This document shows positions 1-10,500 of a stretch of DNA of 36,904 nucleotides, in pieces. This DNA comes from JAXMBN01 sp046349875. GTDB taxonomy: Bacteria; Planctomycetota; Planctomycetia; Pirellulales; Pirellulaceae. Numbering within the stretch: position 1 is the stretch's first letter; each line of letters starts with the position of its first letter. A program made the translations under genes and the position numbers. The notes beneath the pieces were generated by a model. It was not told the origin of the DNA and did no database searches. It was given only the letters and a program-made list of their open reading frames with translations. The DNA lies in contig JAXMBN010000049.1 of NCBI GenBank assembly GCA_046349875.1, forward strand, positions 1-36,904. Direction: 5' to 3'.

Positions 1-857
1 ATCGTCGCATGCTTGGCCGCGACGATATCGATGCCGTGATGATCTTGGAATCGGATTGGTATGGTGCCGCCCCCTTTCTCGCTGCGTGCGAGTCAGGCAA
101 GGCCATCTACTGCGGATCGGACGTTGAGTTCGGCGAGGAAGATGCTGCGCTCGTCAAAGCGCGAGTGGAGGAATCTGGCGTGGCGTTCATGACGGAGTTA
201 CCGCGGCGTTATGCTCCCGCGACCTTGCGACTCAAAGAATTGATCGCCACCCGACTCGGTAAACCCAAACTTCTGTTTTGCCATCGCCGGCTCACCTGCG
301 AAAATGGACGCATGACCCGGTCTCTTCGCTCGCTCGAAACGCGATCGCATCGCGAACTGATGGAGCTAGTCGATTGGTGTACGTATATCGTGAGCGATCA
401 ACCGGCATGGGTTCAAGCTGTTCAGCACATGCCCTCCACGGCCGAAGCCACATCGGACTATCAAGTGTTGAGCCTTGGATTCAGCGACGCGTCCTCCCCT
501 CATCCACCGATTCTTGCGCAGATTAGCTGTGGCGCGTACATGCCTGCGGCTTGGCATGAAGCCATTGCCTATCGGCCTCCAGCGGCCATACAAGTCTGCT
601 GTGAGAAAGGTCTTGCATTCGTCGACCTTCCATCGACGCTCGTTTGGTTTGACGATGCCGGTCGCCATCAAGAATCGCTCGATACCGAATTGCCTGTCGG
701 TCAACAATTGCTGACTCAGTTCCATCGCGTAGTCACCTCGCTGGTTCGAAAACAGAACGGCGGAATTGGCGACATGCTCCAAGCTTTCTCGGTACTTCGC
801 TCGGCCCACAAGAGCATGGAGACGGGGCAGAGACAACCTTTGGCGCTAAACCAATAG
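1..857 (+). CDS. Gfo/Idh/MocA-like oxidoreductase, 5'-truncated by window edge
   Basis: The reading frame is open at the left edge (codons from base 3), so the start and most of the Rossmann fold lie outside. What remains begins at the strand-helix pair that usually carries D-AV-I-TP, here DIDAVMI, followed by an A-A-ESGKAIYC segment that matches the A-AGKHVYCEKP stretch of this NAD(P)-dependent family. The rest fits the family's C-terminal alpha/beta domain, ending in a helix of the type seen in family members (AFSVLRSAHKSME). The usual EKP motif with its catalytic lysine is replaced by CGSDVEF, so a normal dehydrogenase activity is doubtful. The substrate cannot be read from the sequence. 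About 260 bp without a recognisable gene separate it from argC. Confidence 0.7.
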   Translation, partial: RRMLGRDDIDAVMILESDWYGAAPFLAACESGKAIYCGSDVEFGEEDAALVKARVEESGVAFMTELPRRYAPATLRLKELIATRLGKPKLLFCHRRLTCENGRMTRSLRSLETRSHRELMELVDWCTYIVSDQPAWVQAVQHMPSTAEATSDYQVLSLGFSDASSPHPPILAQISCGAYMPAAWHEAIAYRPPAAIQVCCEKGLAFVDLPSTLVWFDDAGRHQESLDTELPVGQQLLTQFHRVVTSLVRKQNGGIGDMLQAFSVLRSAHKSMETGQRQPLALNQ

Positions 858-1119
858 CATTGCCGAATCAAGAAAAACCTGTCCACTCTATTTGCGATGG
901 GAGATCCATGCGTGGGAGGGGTACAGATGGTATCGCCACATTCCGATGTATCGCGGCTCTCAATAACGCGAAGTTCCCCTCGAGCGCGAACATGGCTTGT
1001 TTATCGATTGTCTAGGTCCCTAAGGCGTCCTGTTCGATCGAGCCGCCCGTGATACACTTGTGGCATTGCAGTCGCAACATCCGCAGGATCACCATGCACG
1101 AGGGAAAGGTAGGAAGGCC

Positions 1120-2133
1120 ATGATACGCGTCGGAATTATTGGAGCATCGGGGTATACGGCCATCGAGTCGATCCAATGGCTTCTGCGCCATCCTCAGGTC
1201 CAAATCACCGCTGCTACCAGTCGTCAAGGTGACGGAAGTGGTATCGCCGACATGCATCCAAGCCTAGTGAACCGGCTTCATCTTCCCGTGGAAGATCTGT
1301 CACCTAAGCAAGTGGCCGAACGTTGCGATGTGGCTTTTTCGTGCCTACCCCATGGAGCCTCGGCCCATCACGTTATGGAGTTGCTCGATGCGGGCTGCAA
1401 AGTGATCGACCTCAGTGCCGACTATCGTTTGGGTTCGCCAGCGCTCTACCAAAAATGGTACGGCGAAGCGCATCCCGATCCAGGGCGTTTGGGAGCCACA
1501 CCCTACGGCTTGCCAGAGCTGTTTGGCGATCAACTTCACAACTCCGCCTTGATTGCAAACCCGGGGTGCTATCCAACTTCCGCGATTCTTCCTCTTGCCC
1601 CACTCCTCAAAGAAAAAATTGTCGAACCTACCGGGATTGTCGTCGATAGCAAGAGTGGTGTAAGCGGTGCAGGGCGTACACCAAAACTTGGCAATCTTTA
1701 TTGCGAATGCAATGAGAGCTTCACGGCCTATTCCGTGGGCAACCATCGTCATCAACCGGAGATTATCGATATCCTCCATCGCTTCACAGGAATCGAGCCC
1801 GAAATCGCATTCACACCACACCTAGTTCCGATGGAACGAGGCATTCTCTCGACGATCTATGTTCGCCCTGCAGGACATGTGAGCCCCAATCAGATTCGCG
1901 ATTGTCTATCGAGCTTCTATGCAAACCAGCCATTTGTTCGAACGATCGCTCATTTGCCTGCAACGCGATACACGGCACGTACGAACTATTGCGATATTAC
2001 CGTTCGCGAAAATGGTTCGTGGATCATCCTCATCAGTACGATCGACAATTTGGTGAAAGGTGCCTCGGGCGCTGCCGTTCAGAATCTCAACTGCATGTTC
2101 GGTCTGGACCCAACGCTCGGCCTTCATGCATAG
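1120..2133 (+). CDS. argC: N-acetyl-gamma-glutamyl-phosphate reductase
   Basis: This 337-residue protein should catalyse the NADPH-dependent reduction of N-acetylglutamyl 5-phosphate to the semialdehyde, the third step of arginine synthesis, in the cytoplasm. It opens with a Rossmann dinucleotide motif (VGIIGASGYTA) and carries the active-site cysteine in NPGCYPT, the SGVSGAGR loop, the HRHQPEI segment and TPHLVPMERGI near the C-terminus, all family hallmarks. The ATG at 1120 is chosen because a purine-rich AGGAAGG lies just upstream and the Rossmann strand follows directly; a GTG at 1060 would add 20 unconserved residues. argJ follows 154 bp downstream on the same strand, so the two are probably co-expressed. 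Confidence 0.95.
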   Translation: MIRVGIIGASGYTAIESIQWLLRHPQVQITAATSRQGDGSGIADMHPSLVNRLHLPVEDLSPKQVAERCDVAFSCLPHGASAHHVMELLDAGCKVIDLSADYRLGSPALYQKWYGEAHPDPGRLGATPYGLPELFGDQLHNSALIANPGCYPTSAILPLAPLLKEKIVEPTGIVVDSKSGVSGAGRTPKLGNLYCECNESFTAYSVGNHRHQPEIIDILHRFTGIEPEIAFTPHLVPMERGILSTIYVRPAGHVSPNQIRDCLSSFYANQPFVRTIAHLPATRYTARTNYCDITVRENGSWIILISTIDNLVKGASGAAVQNLNCMFGLDPTLGLHA

Positions 2134-2287
2134 CATCGAATCGTTGTCGAATGAGTAGTGCCCAAAAGGCGAGTCATGACGAGCGTCTTCCACAATTGGG
2201 GCGCCGCAATCCCTTCCTCCCAAGCGCTGCTTCATACTTCCCATTGCATCCAACTTTATTACGTCGCATTCGTTTGAAAGGCCAACT

Positions 2288-3487
2288 ATGGAATCGCTCC
2301 CGAATGGATTTCGCTATGCAGGTGTTTCGTGCGGCATCAAGACCAAACCCAATACCAAAGATGTTGCCTTGATCGTGTCCGATCATCCGTGCGTCGGAGC
2401 AGGCGTTTATACGACGAACCAAGTGGTCGCAGCCCCGGTTGTACTAAGCCGTACGCGGACTCCAAGCGATTCTATGCGAGCGATCGTGGTGAATAGTGGC
2501 AACGCAAACGCCTGCACGGGTACTCGCGGGATGAACGATGCCAAAAAGATGACCGAACTCGCAGCTCAAGCCCTCGGCATCAAAGACGCCGAAAGTGTTT
2601 TGGTGATGAGCACCGGAGTGATTGGTCGATTCCTTCCGATGGAGAAGATTGAAAAAGGGATTCTTGATGCCTCGCAAAAACTTGGCACGACGATGAGCCA
2701 TTTTCATGACGCGGTCGATGGCATCAGCACGACTGACGCCTTCCGAAAACTCACCACACGTCATGTCGACTTAGGTTCCCACGGACAGTACTCGATTGCT
2801 GGGATGGCCAAAGGGGCAGGTATGATCGGTCCTAAGATGGCAACGATGCTTGGAATCGTGGTTACCGATGCGCCTCTCACGCAGTCCCAAGCGCGGCAAT
2901 TGCTCCAACAAGCGGTCGACCGTTCCTTCAATTGCATCTCGGTTGAAGGACACATGAGCACCAATGACACGGTGGTATTGCTTTCGAGCGGGATCGGGCT
3001 TGGCAAACCACCCTTGAATGCCGAAGGCGAAAAAGCGTTCGCGGCCCAATTAGAAAGCATGTGCATTCAACTTGCCAAACAGATTCCCGAAGATGGTGAA
3101 GGAGCAACACACCTCATCGAAATCCAAGTCGAAGGTGCAGCTTCTCCATCGGATGCCGATACGATTGCTCGAAGTGTCGCTCTCAGCAATCTCGTCAAAA
3201 CGGCTATCACTGGCGGTGATCCCAACTGGGGACGAATTGTTTCAGCGGTTGGTTATGCTGGCGTTCCAATCGAAACCGAACACTTGGCTCTCAAGCTCAA
3301 CGGATTTGATCTCTTCGATCGCGGTGAACCTCTTGCGTTTGATGCCAAAGCGGTTAGCCATGCGATCAAAGAAAAGAAGGACACCTTGATTCAGCTCAAA
3401 GTAGGCACCGGCCCTGGAAAGGCCTCGCACTGGACAACCGATCTGAACTGCGAATACGTTCGCTTTAACTCAGAATACACAACGTAA
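2288..3487 (+). CDS. argJ: Glutamate N-acetyltransferase / amino-acid N-acetyltransferase
   Basis: ArgJ moves the acetyl group from N-acetylornithine to glutamate, closing the cyclic arginine pathway; bifunctional forms also make N-acetylglutamate from acetyl-CoA. The 399-residue length is typical. The autoprocessing site is visible as KGAGMIGPKMATML, where cleavage before the threonine of ATML yields the alpha and beta chains and exposes the nucleophile. NSGNANACTG, the TNDTV segment and GGDPNWGRI are other family motifs. A GAAAGG ribosome site precedes the ATG by about six bases. It follows argC. Whether it is mono- or bifunctional cannot be decided by eye. Confidence 0.95.
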   Translation: MESLPNGFRYAGVSCGIKTKPNTKDVALIVSDHPCVGAGVYTTNQVVAAPVVLSRTRTPSDSMRAIVVNSGNANACTGTRGMNDAKKMTELAAQALGIKDAESVLVMSTGVIGRFLPMEKIEKGILDASQKLGTTMSHFHDAVDGISTTDAFRKLTTRHVDLGSHGQYSIAGMAKGAGMIGPKMATMLGIVVTDAPLTQSQARQLLQQAVDRSFNCISVEGHMSTNDTVVLLSSGIGLGKPPLNAEGEKAFAAQLESMCIQLAKQIPEDGEGATHLIEIQVEGAASPSDADTIARSVALSNLVKTAITGGDPNWGRIVSAVGYAGVPIETEHLALKLNGFDLFDRGEPLAFDAKAVSHAIKEKKDTLIQLKVGTGPGKASHWTTDLNCEYVRFNSEYTT

Positions 3488-3496
3488 GCGTCTTTC

Positions 3497-3525
3497 TTTG
3501 CAAACACCTTCCGAAAGGCTGCAAA
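3497..3525. terminator. Inverted repeat between convergent argJ and WYL gene
   Basis: Nested complementary arms TTTGC/GCAAA and CCTT/AAGG surround a short loop in the 48 bp between the stop codons of two facing genes. It could end transcription from both sides, but there is no clear T-tract on either strand, so this is a weak call. Confidence 0.3.
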
Positions 3526-3535
3526 CGAAGAATTC

Positions 3536-3802
3536 TCAGACCGATTCGACAACTTCCATAGCCACAGGCATGACATAGTTGTTGGCTTCATCGATCCGAA
3601 CGTGCGAGCACCGCGAGAGCTGAAACTGTCGCGGTTCTTCGCGGCTGAGGCAGAGGCCCAGAAATCGATCACTCCCCAGAAAACGCACCGGGCTAACGAT
3701 GCGTCGTGATTTCAATCCTTTGCTGTCGACATAATCGAACACCAACACCAAATCGTCCTGCTGACGCATAGCTCGGTGAATCAGTCGTTTGGTGAAATCC
3801 AT
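3536..3802 (-). CDS. Small WYL-domain-like protein
   Basis: An 88-residue protein that seems to consist only of a WYL-like beta-barrel. After a short amphipathic N-terminal helix comes a strand pair with FDYVDSKGLKSRRIVSPVRF, then FLGLCLSREEPRQFQLSR, which follows the usual WYL pattern (aromatic-rich strand, R-I-PVR-L, LG-C-----R-F-L-R). WYL domains act as ligand or nucleic-acid sensors, normally fused to a winged helix; none is present here. The ATG at 3802 is preferred over a longer form because GAAGGAG sits 6-7 bases upstream. It faces argJ. Role unknown; it might be a stand-alone regulator or a partner subunit. Confidence 0.7.
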   Translation of the reverse strand: MDFTKRLIHRAMRQQDDLVLVFDYVDSKGLKSRRIVSPVRFLGSDRFLGLCLSREEPRQFQLSRCSHVRIDEANNYVMPVAMEVVESV

Positions 3803-4016
3803 TGCATGCTCCTTCGAAAAATACCCGCGGTTGCATGTTTCTAGGATCGCCTCTCCGTGGGACACCTTTGGTCACGGAAGCAAGCATTTTTCTATTTTCT
3901 TGCCGATAATCTGCAAAAGTAATGAAAAGCCGTGGGGATTTCATACCCCAAGGTTTGGATGGCTTTCCAGTTTGCTTGCAGCGGATCGGTACGCGCCGAT
4001 CGCTGAAATCCAATCC

Positions 4017-4842
4017 TTACGGTTTTCTATGCTCGTGCAAACGAGCTGCAACTTTCGATACCTCACCGACGATCGCTTCTTTATCGCAGGCATAGAGTCC
4101 AGCAAAGCTGAATCCTCCGATTTCGAGCAGATGATATTGACCGTCATCCGTTTTGCACACATCGAGTACCCATACAGGATCGGGCTCGAATCCCGATTCT
4201 AAAACCGATTGCGCAAACGCTAACGCTCGGGAATCCTCGGTCGAGCGTGCAATGAGAGTGCTTCCATCCATGTACTGCGACCCCGCAACGACCCTACGAT
4301 CGGCAATGACATAACGCCACTCGGCAACGATTGTTTTTGGAGAGCTTACAACGACCAATGCTTCTCTTGGAAAATCATAAAACCCCATAAACTGAATATC
4401 ACGTTCAAATGTCGAGCGAGAAATAGTCATTCCCGTAAAGAGTTTGAGTGGAGAATCGGGGCGAACAAACAAACGATCACTTCGACCAAGCGATTGAAAC
4501 AAGAAATCCTGACATCGTGGTATCTCGGCAAAGGGAATCATGATGTAATCACGATTCAACAAATACTTACCCAAATGCGCATAGTAATAAGAGCAAAAGA
4601 AATGCTCGACCGTTGCAAAGACACCGGCGAACACGTTTGACAAGATCGATATCGCCATGCGTGACGACACAAGCTCCCTTTGAAAATTCGTTTAGGAAAG
4701 CGTTTCCTGTATCGTCCCATTGATAAGGTGCATCCGGCCGACGAATTGAAACCGCAATGTGCCCCTGTCTTTGAATCGCGTCCTTCAACTCATCGTGATA
4801 CGCTTCAAAGGCAACTGCATCCAGCAACCAACCAACCTTCAT
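4017..4842 (-). CDS. R2K-clade ATP-grasp protein (DUF4343-like), frameshifted
   Basis: Two reading frames together make one protein of about 274 residues. The first part (from MKVGWLLDAVAFEAY, about 65-70 residues) is the N-terminal lobe with the GHIAVSIRRPDAPYQW segment; the second has the YYAHLGKYLLNRDYIMIPFAE core, then WRYVIADRRVVAGSQY and the metal-site region DVCKTDDGQYHLLEIGGFS. This order matches the ATP-grasp family R2K, whose members ligate amino groups to carboxylates on mostly unknown substrates. The frames join if one A is removed from the AAA run at 4636-4638 (TTT on the plus strand). Start at 4842 is by homology; the ribosome site is weak. Either a sequencing insertion or a recent null mutation. 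Confidence 0.65.
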
Positions 4843-5055
4843 ATCATGATCCATTTCTATCTTGAAAATCTCATCAGGCAATCAACTACAGCGCCTCGCA
4901 ATGGTCCAAGACTCATCCGATAAGTTCATCTGATGATCATTTCCATTGATGGGACGCAATAAGAGGCCTACTTGTTCGCTCTGTAAGCAGAACCATACCC
5001 ATGAATCGGAATGGAACAGAAGTTAGACCGTCGGCGAATGGCACCACACGGTCCG

Positions 5056-5562
5056 TTACCAAAGCCAATCGCACACAGACTTGGGATTGGCCGCTGCCAA
5101 CTCTCTCAACGCGCTGGCCAGTTCGTCGGCATGGGGTAGGGAACGACTGAAGAAGATGCCGCGTCCATCTTGAAAACGCACCCGATATCCACGGGTTTTC
5201 CCGTATTTGGACATTCGATTTTCGACCCAGCACACTTCACGTACACTACGCGTTGTCTTGTCCAACGCTCGCGGAAACCGAAAGACAAACTGTTCCTCAT
5301 CAAGATCGAAGCCAACGATTCTCGGATACCGACGATGATCCAAGTAGACCAGTACGATCGGCAAAACAATTAAAGCAACCCCCGCAGGGAAGCAAATCAA
5401 CAATGACCGGTCGCCACGAAAGTACGAGCCAACTCCCACCACCATACATCCCACTGCAACCAAAATCCATGGAGAGAGGACGGCAGCGACAAATCCCATT
5501 CCGATCCAGCCGATGACTTTGTCGCGAGTGGTAGCTTCGGGGTATTGGCCAGAAAGTTTCAT
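5056..5562 (-). CDS. Two-span membrane protein, unknown function
   Basis: 168 residues. After a short polar start there are two hydrophobic segments (about residues 18-45 and 55-75), then a soluble tail of about 90 residues rich in alternating strands (RIVGFDLDEEQFVFRFPR, a turn, then GYRVRFQDGRGIFFSRS) ending in a helix. The layout resembles bacterial membrane proteins with a PH-like cytoplasmic domain, but I cannot name a family. The ATG at 5562 has AAGGTGAG about five bases upstream, which decides it against an upstream in-frame start at 5631. It lies between the S41 peptidase and the ATP-grasp gene on the same strand. Confidence 0.6.
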   Translation of the reverse strand: MKLSGQYPEATTRDKVIGWIGMGFVAAVLSPWILVAVGCMVVGVGSYFRGDRSLLICFPAGVALIVLPIVLVYLDHRRYPRIVGFDLDEEQFVFRFPRALDKTTRSVREVCWVENRMSKYGKTRGYRVRFQDGRGIFFSRSLPHADELASALRELAAANPKSVCDWLW

Positions 5563-5706
5563 GTTCTCACCTTCTTGGAAATCCCAACTGTGAATGGTGA
5601 AATCCAACTCACTCCGATCCAATATAGCCACTCAACCGTTTGAGTTTCAAATAGATTTCCATGCCGCGCAGGCTGTCAGAAATGATCCCATTCCTCGATT
5701 GCAACA

Positions 5707-6719
5707 TTATTTCGCATCCAGTTGTTGGAGATGCTCCTTGAGCTTCGCTTGCCAAGCCTCGTCCGATGTTTTCTGAATCAAGTGGCGCAGTGCGTGTCGA
5801 TACGCAACTTGAAAAGCATCTTCCGATGCCATGGCGATGTTAGGAACAACTCCTTTGCCTTCCCAATTGCCTCCACTCACAGAACTGCGAATCTGGCCAT
5901 TGGGAACTGTCACTTCAAGGCGGTCATTAATGGGATAGGGTCGTCCTGGGTTGGCAGCCCCTGCGGTTTGCTCCCCGATGACCACGGCCTTTTGATGCTC
6001 CTGTAAAAGAAAGGCCATTCCCTCTCCACCTGAAAAGGTCCTCTGAGAGGTCAAGACAAATATCGGCCGATTACCCTCTCGATCCCAAGCATCGACTTCC
6101 GCGGTCTGGTAAACGCGATTCGATGGACCGGATCGTGGATGGATCGTAAAGAGAGATAGATTGGGCTTACCCAAAAGGTAGCTTGCCACAAGGACAACTG
6201 TATCGGGCGAACCACCCCCGTTGTCACGGAGATCGAAGATCAAGGCATCGGCATGCTGAAGCAATTTCATGGCCGATGCAATCGCTTCACTTGCTTCTTC
6301 GGGACGATAGAACGACGTTAATTGAAAGTACCCCACGTTCCCCCCAAGGATTTCGACTCGCTGAATACCGAAGTTCGATCGGCGAGCCATCACCTCTCTC
6401 GATTCTGATGGCCTCGAAGATGACGAGTTCGTCGTGTTTGCGGCGATAACCGAAACAGCCAAGTGTTTATCCTGAGTCCATGCATACAAGTCCCGCGTCA
6501 CAAACTCAGATAATTCTTGAATCGAAGCAATCTTGTCGTATCGCCCCTCCGTCATCTGCATACGCAAACGAGAGGCTACTTGGCCAGCGATCTTTTCGTC
6601 AAAATACTCTTGATCGATGTGATGCGCGATCGACTCAAGCGATTGAATGAAGTTTCGATCCACATCCACAAGGGCGACCAGGCATGGGAAGCCAAAATTA
6701 TTAATGAGCCGCCTAACAT
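5707..6719 (-). CDS. S41-family (IRBP/tail-specific type) peptidase, exported; one frame break
   Basis: A serine protease of family S41. The N-terminal helical region (SIAHHIDQEYFDEKIAG, then a YDKI...TRDLYAWTQDKHLAV stretch) and the core with GNVGYFQLTSFY, ALIFDLRDNGGGSPD and the nucleophile loop LTSQRTFSGGEGMAF are typical of the interphotoreceptor-retinoid-binding-protein-like branch, which lacks a PDZ domain. The frame containing the core has no good start. A perfect AGGAGG followed five bases later by ATG at 6719 opens a hydrophobic leader (MLGGSLII) in a neighbouring frame. Adding one T to the four-T run (AAAA at 6694-6697 on the plus strand) joins them into a signal-like N-terminus. 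With that correction the protein is about 337 residues. Confidence 0.8.
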
Positions 6720-6724
6720 CTCAT

Positions 6725-6730
6725 CCTCCT
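6725..6730 (-). promoter_or_regulatory. Strong Shine-Dalgarno for the S41 peptidase
   Basis: CCTCCT on the plus strand reads AGGAGG on the coding strand, five bases before the ATG at 6719. It is one of the best ribosome sites in the window and is the main reason to start the peptidase there rather than at the unsupported GTG at 6669. Confidence 0.6.
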
Positions 6731-6931
6731 GGGATGCAGCTACTCCATCTCGATAATATCCTAATCGGATTTGAAGTACGAAATTCGGCCAAGCCATCGT
6801 TCGTCGATTGTGCAATGGAAGCTCATTCCATGAAGGAGAAAGGTGGATGCTTGTTGCTAGGAATCACTATCATGGAAGTCGATCCGGTTCCTTCATCAAC
6901 GCACTTGGGGATGGGATGTTGCGTGGTTGGC

Positions 6932-7369
6932 TCATGAAAGCGAGGATGCGCGGCGCGAGTACTTGAAAATCGTCGAGACTGTATTCGAAAGGATCGACGT
7001 GATCGCGTCACAACACTTGATATTGTATGGCTCCACATGATCGGCTTGGGCTTCTTCCACTTGCCGACGATGGTCCCGATTTTTTGGGCTCATGCAATCC
7101 ATGACGTGAAAGAACTTCTACCTGATTTCCAATTTCCGCCTTCTCCATTGGCACTCGCGTCCACAAGGAAGGACGCACATAAATTACGGTCGCTCCATAT
7201 TCCAGCCGATAAAACTCTCCATCCCAGTCGGTTCTCTTCCAAACGCGTCGGCTCGGCAACAATTCTTGCGCTAAGATTCGATCGGCTTCACGAATCCACT
7301 CAACACCTTCCTCAGGCCATCGAAGATGGGCACCACAATCGGGCAAAATCGGGTCTTGCTGCCATCCAT
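6932..7369 (-). CDS. Hypothetical protein, probable frame breaks
   Basis: No family recognised. Two protein-like stretches lie in different frames: first WPEEGVEWIREADRIL then FYRLEYGATVIYVRPSLW, and after a shift near 7110-7120 a second stretch, RQVEEAQADHVEPYNIK, ending at a stop at 6932. A possible ATG at 7367-7369 preceded by CAGAGG needs another one-base correction to join. If corrected it would be about 145 residues, soluble, with no signal peptide. It is divergent from mfd and upstream of the S41 peptidase, 212 bp away. The composition of the two parts is more protein-like than the other frames, but the call is tentative. Confidence 0.35.
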
Positions 7370-7517
7370 CCTCTGAAGATTGAAACTCACCCCTTACCGT
7401 CGCTTATCCGCTTGGCGGCGTCACGGGTCGTCCGCCCCAAGGTGTTACGATCTCTATAGGGTAATGATAAATCGAGTTCGCATCACCGAACCCTTCTGAA
7501 AATCTTGGATCGATTGC

Positions 7518-10500
7518 ATGCCAAAATCGAGAGGCCATGCGGCAAAAAACGCAAATGGACCGCTCGACGTACGCCCTTTCCCCGCCGACGCTCTCTGGCA
7601 ACTACCGTTGTTCAGAAAACAATGCGCGTTACCAACCCCACCAACCAGTGCTTTGGGAAGGTGCTTGGCTGCGTAAAAAACCGCCCCCTGGTTGCTGCTG
7701 CCGCAACTTCGCATCGACCTCAATTGGTGATCGTGCCCATTGCTTGATGCCGAAGCAGTCGCCCGAGATCTCGAGTTTGCACCAGGAGATCGATCGAACT
7801 TTTCCCGCTGGGACGGTGATGTCGATCCTACCCCCGGAATCGCTTCTGCAACAGAAGGTTTTGCGGCGGCTACAAGTCGTGAGCCGTCTGCATCGCTTTA
7901 TTCGCAATCGCCGGAAGCCCGATCAATCACCTGTCATCTCGATGACTCGACTGGTTGATAACGCCAGTCTATCTGGAAGTCCGGTGCTCCGCCAAGACCG
8001 CCGGCAATTACCGGTAAAGACCAGCGTTGCGATGTATCGACCTCGAAAATGGCTGGTGGACGAGTGGATACCACTCGACGACCTATCGTTGCAGATCCTG
8101 GCGGGGTTCCGTCCGCGGTGGCATTCTCGATATTTTCCTCCCGATGCTACCGAACCTTTGCGGATTGAATGGTTTGATGATGAGATCGAATCGATTCGCT
8201 CCTTCGATGTGGCAACGCAACGTAGCATTGAACGCGTCCAATCGCTCGATCTGATCGCAGCCGGCGAAGCTATCGCAGAACAGGGAAGCTTGCTCGACTA
8301 CTTGGATCCATCTGCCCTCGTCTGGTTGTTTGAACCTACGGGAGTTCTCTACGCTGCCAATGCCTTCTTGGCTCGCGTCCCATTCCCAACGCGTTTTGCA
8401 GAGCCTACGGTCCTCTTGGACCGCATTCGATCGACCTGTTCCATCGAACTCATGGCCTTGGCACCAGCCGAATCGCCTCACCCCGCAATCAAGATTCCCA
8501 TCGGCGATGTCCAGCGCGCGGGAGGAGATCTTGAACATCTCGCTAAGGCCGTCGATGCCATCGCCGAACCGAATCGGCGGGTCCTCTTGGTCTGCGTGAA
8601 TGAAGGGGAAGTCGAACGGATGCGGGACCTCTTGGCGGAAAGCCAGGTCGCTCAAACGCAACGTCTAGAAATCATGATGGGAGGCCTGGCCAATGGTTTC
8701 GAGATCCCGCCTGATGGACCGATCGTTCTGACCGTCAATCAGCTATTGCGTCGAGCTCAATTGCGAAGAACCTCCAGGAAGGTACCTTCGCGAGCCATCG
8801 ATAGCTTCTTAGATTTGCGCGAGGGAGACTTGATCGTCCACTTGTCGCACGGCATCGGTGTGTATCGCGGAATGCAGTTGATCGATAAGCAAGGAATCCA
8901 ACAAGAACACTTGGAACTAGAATTCGCAGAAGGAACGAAGCTCTTCGTCCCCACCTCCAAAATCGATTTGGTGCAGCGGTATGTCGGAGGGACAAAATCG
9001 AAACCAAGGCTCGCCAAGATCGGGTCGCAGTCGTGGACCAAGCAAAAGAAGGCGGCCGAAGAAGCGGTCACCGATATGGCCGCCGATCTTCTAGAACTTC
9101 AAGCCCGACGCAAAGAACACCCCGGAATCCCTTTTTCTCCCGATACGGTTTGGCAACATCAGTTCGATGCCTCCTTCCCCTATGAAGAAACACCCGACCA
9201 GCTTTCCGCTATCGCCGCCATCAAGAAAGATATGCTGGTGGCGCGACCGATGGATCGCTTGATTTGCGGTGACGTGGGATTCGGCAAGACCGAAGTCGCC
9301 ATGCGAGCTGCGTTCAAAGCGATCGATAGTGGATATCAAGTTGCCGTCTTGGTTCCTACGACCGTGTTGGCGGAACAACACTACAAAACCTTTCGCGAAC
9401 GCATGGCAGAATTCCCCTTTGATATCGAACGACTGAGTCGTTTTCGAACGGGTGCCGAACAAAAGGCAACTCTCGAAAAACTCGCCAAAGGACAGATCGA
9501 TATCATCATCGGTACGCATCGCTTGGCTTCTTCCGATGTTCAATTCTATAACTTGGGATTGGTGATCGTTGATGAAGAACAACGATTCGGTGTATCGGTT
9601 AAAGAGAAACTCAAACTACAGCGCCCGAACGTCGACGTGCTCACCCTTTCAGCAACGCCTATCCCACGAACCCTGCACATGTCGCTCTTGGGTGTGCGCG
9701 ATATTTCTAATTTGGAAACGGCTCCTGAAGAACGACTCGCCGTCGAAACACGAGTGATTCGGTTTGACGAAAACCTCATTCGCAATGCCATCCTTCGCGA
9801 ACTCAATCGCGACGGCCAAATCTACTTCGTGCACAACCGCATTCTCGATATCGAAGTCCTCGCCAAACGATTGCAACGGATCGTCCCCGAAGCTCGTATC
9901 GTCATCGGCCATGGTCAGATGAACGAACACAAGCTCGAAAAAGTGATGGTTGATTTTATCGATCACAAGTACGATATCTTGCTCTCCACCACGATCATTG
10001 AAAGCGGCTTGGATATCCCAAATGCCAATACGATCTTCATTGATGAGGCGGATCGCTATGGCCTTTCGGAATTGCACCAATTGCGCGGCCGCGTTGGACG
10101 GTATCGCCATCAAGCCCATTGTTACTTGCTCGTCGATCGCAACAAACACCTCACGTCCGATGCGGCGAGACGCCTGCACGCAATCGAAGAGTACAGTCAA
10201 ATCGGTGCGGGCTTTGGAATCGCCATGCGCGATCTCGAAATTCGAGGTGCAGGTAACCTTCTAGGCACGCAACAAAGCGGTCACATCGCTGCGATTGGCT
10301 ATGAACTTTATTGCCAACTCCTCGAAAGTGCCGTCCGCAACCTGACGCACCAAGCCCCCAAACTCACCATCGATGTCGAACTCAATCTACCCATCGAGGC
10401 CTTCATCCCTTCCAAGTATGTTCCGGAGATTCGCCACAAAATCGATCTCTATCGGCGCATCTGCCGGATTGATAGCATTGATCAGTTATCGGATCTTCGC

